Below are positions 23,836-28,663 of a stretch of DNA of 28,663 nucleotides, in pieces. Origin of the DNA: Sphingobacteriaceae bacterium (GTDB lineage: Bacteria; Bacteroidota; Bacteroidia; B-17B0; Aurantibacillaceae); contig JAHEYE010000029.1 of NCBI GenBank assembly GCA_023251695.1, positions 1 to 28,663 of the forward strand, given 5' to 3'. The position numbers and the translations under genes were made by a program. The notes under the pieces are model-generated. The model did not search any database. It was not told the origin of the DNA and saw only the letters and a program-made list of their open reading frames with translations. Positions within the stretch are counted from its first letter, which is position 1. The number at the start of each line of letters is the position of its first letter.

Positions 23836-26178
23836 TTATTTTTTCATGAAGAAAAATGTTCCGCCTGCATCTTCCAAATCTTTAATTTTACCAAACTTCG
23901 GCGCCTGATTACCTGCCTGAGTAACCGCAGAAATAATTTTCTTAGCCACTTTATCTATGGAAATACAGGCATCCGGATTATTTATGAGTGCTGCCGAAAA
24001 TGTTTTGGTAAACTGCGAATTATCGGAAGCTAATTCATAACCTGCCGATGTAATAACCTGCGCAGATTTTGATTTAGTCAGTTCCCAATTTTCGCAACGC
24101 TGATTTTCTTCAGAACCACGCATCGCTAATAAAAATGCAGGACCTGATTCACAAGCATCGGTTACAACAAGTGTATGAAGTAATTTTCCTGAATACGATT
24201 GCATGCCTGCTTTTAAATTATTGATGCCAAAGAAACTAAACTCATCATCTGTTTTTGCATCCACAGGCACCCAATAACCGGTCGGACTCACAAATTTCCC
24301 GTGCCCGGCATACCAAATTACAAGTGATTGAATGTTGCTGTTCTTAACATGATCGCGTAATTCGATAGAGAAAAATTTCTCCATGTCGTATTTGGTCATG
24401 TCTTTTTTGTGAAGGATTTTTGTGATTTTGTAACCTGCCAATGCAGATTTCATGGCGAGAACATCTTTTGCAGGTCCGTCGAGGCTGGCGAAATTCTGGT
24501 ATTTTCCATTTTCAATAAACACTACCCAAGTATTTCCCATTGGATTACTGGACGCATCGGCTCCGCTGCGGTTCAAAGTAAATACCTGAGCGGTTTCGTT
24601 ACCGTTAACATCTTTTACGGTAACCGTAATTTTGTTTTTGTTAGCAATAGAAATTTGTGAACTGAAAGTTGGATTGAGAGCGGTTACCGAAAACGAAGCG
24701 AGCACGCCTTCGATGTAAATCGATTCAATTAAGCTTTCGTCTTTTATTTTACCCTGAAGGTAAATATCAGAAGCCATACTCTCGAGATAAATTTCATTAT
24801 CAAAAGAAGCAGCCGGGGATTCAATGGTAATAATAGGTTTATTTGCTTCCGTTTTTTCGATTTTCAAAACCAAGTTAGCTGTATTCTCATAAACGTCGGT
24901 ACAAAGAGCTACAACTTCTGAGGCTTTCTTCATACCTGTTACTTTACACACAAATTCGGGGTTCAGTGAATCTTTCGAAAATTCGGCAGGAGCATTGTTA
25001 ATGGTAATGGCTTTGATTTGTGAAGCATCTTTAATCATTCCTTTAAAAATAATGGTGTCCTTATCGGCGATAATCTTAATTGAATTTTTATCAGGAACGG
25101 ACGGCGCTGTAATAACGATTTCCGGTTTATTGGCTTCGCGGCTTAAATCAAAGATCTTTTTGCGTGAATCCTTAATGATGCCTTCCATTTTAGCATCACC
25201 TTCGGTTAATTTGGCAACACGGTTGTAATCGGCAACGGCTGATCTGTAATTTAAAGCGCCTTCACTTGCTAAAGCGCGGGCGAGATAAGCATCAATATCC
25301 TTATCATTTAATTTAAGTGCCTGTGTGTAATCATTCACCGCATTCTGAAATTGCCCGAGTTTATAATAAATGCTTCCTCTTAATTTGTGATTGAAGCCCG
25401 TTGGTGCGGACAAAATAACCTTGGTAATGTCGTTCAAGGCATTCTGATAATCTTTTTTAGCAACGTAAACCATGCTGCGCGCCCAATACACATTGTTATT
25501 GTTGGCGTCTTTAGTCAGCGCGGTTTCACAAGTGGTTAAAGCTTCATTTGCTTTATTTAATTTAACCTGAGTTAAAGCCAAACCAACGTAAGCAGGAATG
25601 TATTTCGAATCGAAGTATTTCGAATTTTTATATTCTTTTTCGGCTTCAACATAATTGTGCAAGCTGTCGAACATCACGGCGTGGTGATAATAATTAACAG
25701 CGTTCTTGTCATTATCAAGTGCATAAGCGGTAACCGTTAACCCGAAGGAGTACTCTTTAACGGCGTAAAGTGTTTTAATTTCTAATTCTATTACTTCCTT
25801 GTAGCTCTTATCACGTTCCAGTGCTTTTCTGAAAAATCCGTCGGCATCAGTAAATTTATTTTGGTTGAAGGAAAGGCGTCCTGCATTGTAATAGAGTTCT
25901 TTTTCTTTTGGTGAAAAGCCAATGAGTTTTTTATAATCCTCAACCGCTTCTGCTTTCATATTTTCTTTTTCGTAAAGCAGGGCCCTTGCCGTATAGGCTT
26001 TTTCCATGGCGGGGTCCATTTCAATAGCTTTCGAATAATTAGTAATGGCATCCTTAATATTCTTTGCCTGTTCAAATTTTTCGGCCGCTGAAAAATATTT
26101 TTTGGCGGTTTGCGCGAAACCGGATGAGCTGATTAAAACAACTAAAAAACTAAGAGACCAACACCTTATTTTATACAT
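23836..26178 (-). CDS. Exported TPR and Ig-like protein with caspase (C14) domain
   Basis: A 780-residue protein with a signal peptide (about 1-22, ending in GFAQ). About eight or nine TPR repeats cover 25-345, for example AKKYFSAAEKFEQAKNIKDA and AITNYSKAIEMDP. Two beta-rich Ig-like stretches follow (about 357-445 and 447-540). The caspase-like domain (about 543-780) has the catalytic His626 in IWYAGHGKF and Cys676 in VTDACESG. Both catalytic residues are present, so it is probably an active orthocaspase, usually cutting after Arg or Lys. The export signal puts it in the periplasm or outside the cell, unlike well-known cytoplasmic caspase-type defence proteins. It is upstream of the propeller-phosphatase by 19 nt. 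The target is unknown. Confidence 0.92.
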   Translation of the reverse strand: MYKIRCWSLSFLVVLISSSGFAQTAKKYFSAAEKFEQAKNIKDAITNYSKAIEMDPAMEKAYTARALLYEKENMKAEAVEDYKKLIGFSPKEKELYYNAGRLSFNQNKFTDADGFFRKALERDKSYKEVIELEIKTLYAVKEYSFGLTVTAYALDNDKNAVNYYHHAVMFDSLHNYVEAEKEYKNSKYFDSKYIPAYVGLALTQVKLNKANEALTTCETALTKDANNNNVYWARSMVYVAKKDYQNALNDITKVILSAPTGFNHKLRGSIYYKLGQFQNAVNDYTQALKLNDKDIDAYLARALASEGALNYRSAVADYNRVAKLTEGDAKMEGIIKDSRKKIFDLSREANKPEIVITAPSVPDKNSIKIIADKDTIIFKGMIKDASQIKAITINNAPAEFSKDSLNPEFVCKVTGMKKASEVVALCTDVYENTANLVLKIEKTEANKPIITIESPAASFDNEIYLESMASDIYLQGKIKDESLIESIYIEGVLASFSVTALNPTFSSQISIANKNKITVTVKDVNGNETAQVFTLNRSGADASSNPMGNTWVVFIENGKYQNFASLDGPAKDVLAMKSALAGYKITKILHKKDMTKYDMEKFFSIELRDHVKNSNIQSLVIWYAGHGKFVSPTGYWVPVDAKTDDEFSFFGINNLKAGMQSYSGKLLHTLVVTDACESGPAFLLAMRGSEENQRCENWELTKSKSAQVITSAGYELASDNSQFTKTFSAALINNPDACISIDKVAKKIISAVTQAGNQAPKFGKIKDLEDAGGTFFFMKK

Positions 26179-26203
26179 TGGATTTGTGTATTATTTTGAC
26201 TAA

Positions 26204-26211
26204 CAAAAATA
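26204..26211 (-). promoter_or_regulatory. -7 box for the caspase/propeller operon
   Basis: On the - strand TATTTTTG matches TAnnTTTG exactly, 25 nt before the caspase gene ATG. The surroundings are AT-rich, so a chance match is possible. No -33 TTG was found at about 20 nt upstream. Confidence 0.45.
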
Positions 26212-26325
26212 TAAAAATATTGCTTATTGGCCTTATAAAAAGGGGCTATTTTAATAAGTAGCTATAAATGTGTAAAACCCTGAAACCCCGCGCCAATACT
26301 GGCGTATAACCAATAAACAATAGCC

Positions 26326-26385
26326 ATGAAAACAAAAATTTTCTTTTTCATAGTATTGTTAGCTGCGTTTTTAGGACTTATTTAA
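26326..26385 (+). CDS. 19-codon hydrophobic micro-ORF in the structured RNA
   Basis: ATG to TAA encodes MKTKIFFFIVLLAAFLGLI: a basic start followed by one hydrophobic helix. It begins 21 nt after the first hairpin and is followed by the structured region and terminator. It could be a small membrane peptide like those of type I toxin systems, a leader peptide, the remains of a signal peptide from a lost gene, or chance. There is no direct evidence of translation. Confidence 0.35.
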   Translation: MKTKIFFFIVLLAAFLGLI

Positions 26386-26503
26386 AACCCTTTGGCCATA
26401 AGCCCCAAAACGTTAAAAAAGGCTGTACAATGCTAGCCTGAATTTCGGAAACCGCGAGCAGCTCGCGTGGAAATTATCCCGAAAGGGATGCCATCGGCAA
26501 GAC

Positions 26504-26540
26504 AAAGCCCCTTTTTCTTCTTAGAAGAACTCGGGGCTTT
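26504..26540 (+). terminator. Intrinsic terminator, possibly bidirectional
   Basis: AAAGCCCC (26504-26511) and GGGGCTTT (26533-26540) form a perfect 8-bp stem, with an inner TTCTT/AAGAA helix. On the + strand it is followed by ATTATTT. On the - strand it lies 1 nt after the gltX stop codon, with a weaker T-run (GGGGCTTTGTCTT), so it may also end the gltX transcript. Confidence 0.75.
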
Positions 26541-26541
26541 A

Positions 26542-28071
26542 TTATTTAAGAGTATTTAAAGCCGAAGAAATCCGCTTAGTACATTCTTCTTTTCCCAAGA
26601 GCGCCATCATATCAAACAATTGCGGACCGCCGGCAACGCCACTTACTAAAACGCGGAGTAATTGCATGTCCATTTTACCTAATTCAGCTTGAGCATCCTC
26701 AAATGCTTTTTGTATGCCGGTATTGGTCCAGTCAGATGAAGCAACAAATTTCTCGTTCAGTTTTGTGTATAATGGTTTTGAAGCATCATTCCATTTTTTC
26801 TCAATCACTTTTGCATCGTAAGTTGTTGGTGCAGAAAAAAAGTAAGAACCTAAATCGTAAAACTCATTAATGAAATGTGCTTTTTCTTTTATCAGACGAC
26901 AAAATTCTGTTGTAAATTTTTTATCCGTATTAATATTTTTCCCTGCTAAAATCGGCATCATGGCATCGGCTAATTGCTCATCCGAATATTTGCGTAAATA
27001 TTGTTGATTAAACCATTTTGTTTTTTCAGGATCAAATTTTGCACCCGATTTACTCACACGCTCAAGTGAAAATTCTTTTACCAATTCATCCAAAGTAAAA
27101 AGTTCCTGATTGCCTGCGCTGTGCCAACCTAACAAAGCAAGCATATTGATAAATGCATCCGGATAATATCCCGCCTCACGGTAACCCGAAAATTTTTCTA
27201 AAGTCTGCGTTTTTGTATCTAACAATTCGCCGTTTAAAGGAAAAACAGGAAAGCCTAATCTATCACCGTCACGCTTGCTTAATTTTCCGTTACCATCAGG
27301 TCTTAATAGTAAAGGCAAATGCGCAAACTCAGGCATCGAACTTTCCCAGCCCAAATAACGGTACAATAAAACATGCAAAGGAGCAGATGGTAACCATTCT
27401 TCACCACGGATGACATGCGTAATTTTCATAGTGTAATCATCCACAATATTTGCTAAGTGGTAAGTCGGCATACCGTCCGATTTATACAACACCTTATCAT
27501 CCATTTGCGCAGTATTCACTTGTACCCAACCACGAATTGCATCCTGAAAACGCACTTCTTCGTTGCGCGGCAATTTAATACGTATCACATAATTTTCATT
27601 GGCATCAATTCGGCGTTTTGTTTCTTCTTCAGGAAGAACCAATGAGTTTTTTAAATTTTGCCGCGTAATTGCATTGTATGAAAATGTTCCTTTCGAAGCT
27701 TTCATCCGTTCGCGGATTTCATCTAATTCTTCGTTTGTATCAAAAGCATAATATGCAAAACCTGCTTTTATTAGCTGATCGGCATATTGTCCGTACATAG
27801 ATTTACGCTCGCTTTGTTTATAAGGAGCATAAGTACCATCTCCAAAACCAACACCTTCGTTGGGTTCAATGCCGCACCATTTTAAAGCGTTAATGATATA
27901 TTCTTCGGCACCGGGAACAAAACGTTCCTGATCGGTATCTTCAATCCGTAAAATAAAATCACCGCCGTGCTTTTTTGCAAAAAGATAATTATAAAGGGCG
28001 GTCCGGACCCCACCTATGTGAAGCGGGCCGGTTGGGCTCGGGGCAAAACGTACTCTTACTCTTTTTTCCAT
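26542..28071 (-). CDS. gltX: Glutamyl-tRNA synthetase
   Basis: Charges tRNA-Glu with glutamate in the cytoplasm. The 509-residue class I synthetase has the HIGH-type motif in PSPTGPLHIGG (His18-Ile19-Gly20) and the KMSKS-type motif as KLSKR (263-267). LRIEDTD and FAHLPLLL around the active site are also present. The anticodon-binding C-terminal domain is complete. It resembles bacterial GluRS rather than GlnRS in its HIG-GVRTALYN helix. It has a clean -7 promoter box upstream and a hairpin terminator 1 nt after its stop, so it is a single-gene unit. Confidence 0.97.
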   Translation of the reverse strand: MEKRVRVRFAPSPTGPLHIGGVRTALYNYLFAKKHGGDFILRIEDTDQERFVPGAEEYIINALKWCGIEPNEGVGFGDGTYAPYKQSERKSMYGQYADQLIKAGFAYYAFDTNEELDEIRERMKASKGTFSYNAITRQNLKNSLVLPEEETKRRIDANENYVIRIKLPRNEEVRFQDAIRGWVQVNTAQMDDKVLYKSDGMPTYHLANIVDDYTMKITHVIRGEEWLPSAPLHVLLYRYLGWESSMPEFAHLPLLLRPDGNGKLSKRDGDRLGFPVFPLNGELLDTKTQTLEKFSGYREAGYYPDAFINMLALLGWHSAGNQELFTLDELVKEFSLERVSKSGAKFDPEKTKWFNQQYLRKYSDEQLADAMMPILAGKNINTDKKFTTEFCRLIKEKAHFINEFYDLGSYFFSAPTTYDAKVIEKKWNDASKPLYTKLNEKFVASSDWTNTGIQKAFEDAQAELGKMDMQLLRVLVSGVAGGPQLFDMMALLGKEECTKRISSALNTLK

Positions 28072-28087
28072 AGTTTATTAAGGAGAG

Positions 28088-28095
28088 CAAAGATA
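28088..28095 (-). promoter_or_regulatory. gltX: -7 promoter box of gltX
   Basis: On the - strand TATCTTTG matches TAnnTTTG exactly, 16 nt upstream of the gltX ATG. The -33 region is AT-rich without a clear TTG. Confidence 0.6.
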
Positions 28096-28200
28096 AAAAT
28101 AAATAAAGATTAAAATGCTTTGGGGAATTATAAAAAAGCATAACTTTAAAAAGCCTTAATCCTTTTGGTTTTTTCGGCGTCAAACAGCTTATTGTCAGGA

Positions 28201-28663
28201 ATGAAAAAGTTAACTCTTTTATTGGTATTATGTATTAGCGGGTTGACAGCGACTGCCCAAAATCAGCTGTTAGACTCTTTATTAAAGGATTTTAATTCGG
28301 CCAAACACGATACAACAAGGGCCGATGTTTATGTACAGTTTTCGGAGATTCTTTATTTATCGAAACCCGATACAGTAATGCCTTTGTGTTTAAAGGCCAT
28401 TGATCTGTGTGATAAAAATATACCTAAGGCTAATGCGGCTGAGAAGCGGAAATTCTTATTTGTAAAATCTTCGGCGTATAATAATATAGGATACATTTAC
28501 CAGAATCAGGGCGATACAAAAACAGCTTTGGATTATTATCACCGCGGTTTAAAAATTCAGGAAGAGATTGGTGATATGAAAGGCCTGGCGCAATCGTATA
28601 ATAATATTGGTTTTATTTTTCAAAATCAAAATGATATCCCTAAAACATTAGTTTATTACGAAA
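28201..28663 (+). CDS. Exported TPR protein, 5' part only (runs off the window)
   Basis: The first 154 residues are visible. A signal peptide (about 1-20, LLLVLCISGLTATAQ) is followed by a helical region and at least two TPR repeats of the short-helix type (AYNNIGYIYQNQGDTKTALDYYHRGLKIQEEIG is the first, SYNNIGFIFQNQNDIPKTLVYYE the second). In Bacteroidota such N-termini often belong to membrane proteins ending in a histidine kinase, SpoIIE phosphatase or cyclase domain; the missing part decides. An AGGA lies directly upstream of the ATG. It is divergent from gltX, with 129 nt between them. Confidence 0.85.
   Translation, partial: MKKLTLLLVLCISGLTATAQNQLLDSLLKDFNSAKHDTTRADVYVQFSEILYLSKPDTVMPLCLKAIDLCDKNIPKANAAEKRKFLFVKSSAYNNIGYIYQNQGDTKTALDYYHRGLKIQEEIGDMKGLAQSYNNIGFIFQNQNDIPKTLVYYE

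Larger units (their letters stand above)
26291..26540 (+). ncRNA. Candidate structured RNA in the caspase-gltX gap
   Basis: This is most of the 363 nt stretch without a larger gene. Stems seen: CGCCA/TGGCG (26291-26304); AGGCT/AGCCT (26420-26439); an outer helix AATTTC (26441-26446)/GAAATT (26470-26475) enclosing CGCGAG-cag-CTCGCG (26453-26467); ATCCC-GAAA-GGGAT (26476-26489); GCC-atc-GGC (26490-26498); and the terminator stem AAAGCCCC/GGGGCTTT (26504-26540). The + strand is favoured because the GAAA loop is a GNRA tetraloop in that sense and the terminator is followed by AT-rich sequence. A second AAGCCCC at 26400-26406 could pair with the same GGGGCTT, giving an alternative fold. I cannot match it to a known riboswitch or sRNA class. 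It might instead be the 3' UTR of gltX on the - strand. Confidence 0.5.

Noticed and set aside
26386..26540. Known riboswitch, such as cyclic-di-GMP-I
   Set aside because: A short stretch (GACAAAGCCCC) recalls that class, but the order of conserved blocks and the second helix are missing. It also points at the terminator and not at a + strand gene.

Overview
The window looks like a chromosomal segment of a low-GC member of the Bacteroidota. The evidence is a GldM-type secretion/gliding protein, a two-component-type propeller protein joined to a SpoIIE phosphatase, a 7TMR-DISM sensor kinase, a DPP4-type exopeptidase, TAnnTTTG-like promoter boxes, little sign of Shine-Dalgarno sequences before genes, and several kinds of short intergenic repeat. 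I cannot place it below phylum. No rRNA, tRNA, CRISPR array, transposase gene or phage gene is visible. Most genes are housekeeping or signalling genes that read as intact.

Layout. 1-3043: pyruvate kinase, a ~255 bp fold-back repeat, a small exported papain-like protein, and a two-gene unit of a 46-residue protein plus a nucleotidyltransferase. 3049-7671: an exported DPP4-family peptidase, a two-gene membrane unit (DUF5819-like plus HTTM-like), and prfB with its programmed +1 frameshift. 7813-11454: a stand-alone gldM, an ArsC/Spx-family protein, and a LysM lytic transglycosylase. 11611-14174: a small membrane protein and a selD-mnmH pair for selenium modification of tRNA. 14328-16068: a very basic secreted protein and purD. 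16232-20447: a sensor kinase and tex. 20622-26178: a likely operon of an exported TPR/Ig-like/caspase protein followed by a propeller-SpoIIE sensor. 26179-26541: a gene-poor gap with strong RNA structure on the + strand. 26542-28663: gltX and the start of a TPR protein that runs off the window.

The points most worth a second look are: (1) the caspase plus propeller-phosphatase operon; (2) the structured RNA candidate with a 19-codon hydrophobic ORF between the caspase gene and gltX; (3) the small protein plus nucleotidyltransferase unit, which resembles a toxin-antitoxin layout; (4) degenerate tandem arrays with 9-nt and 7-nt periods, one of which lies inside the tex coding sequence; (5) the orphan gldM; and (6) genes with unusual starts. 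All family assignments come from reading motifs by eye, with no database search.
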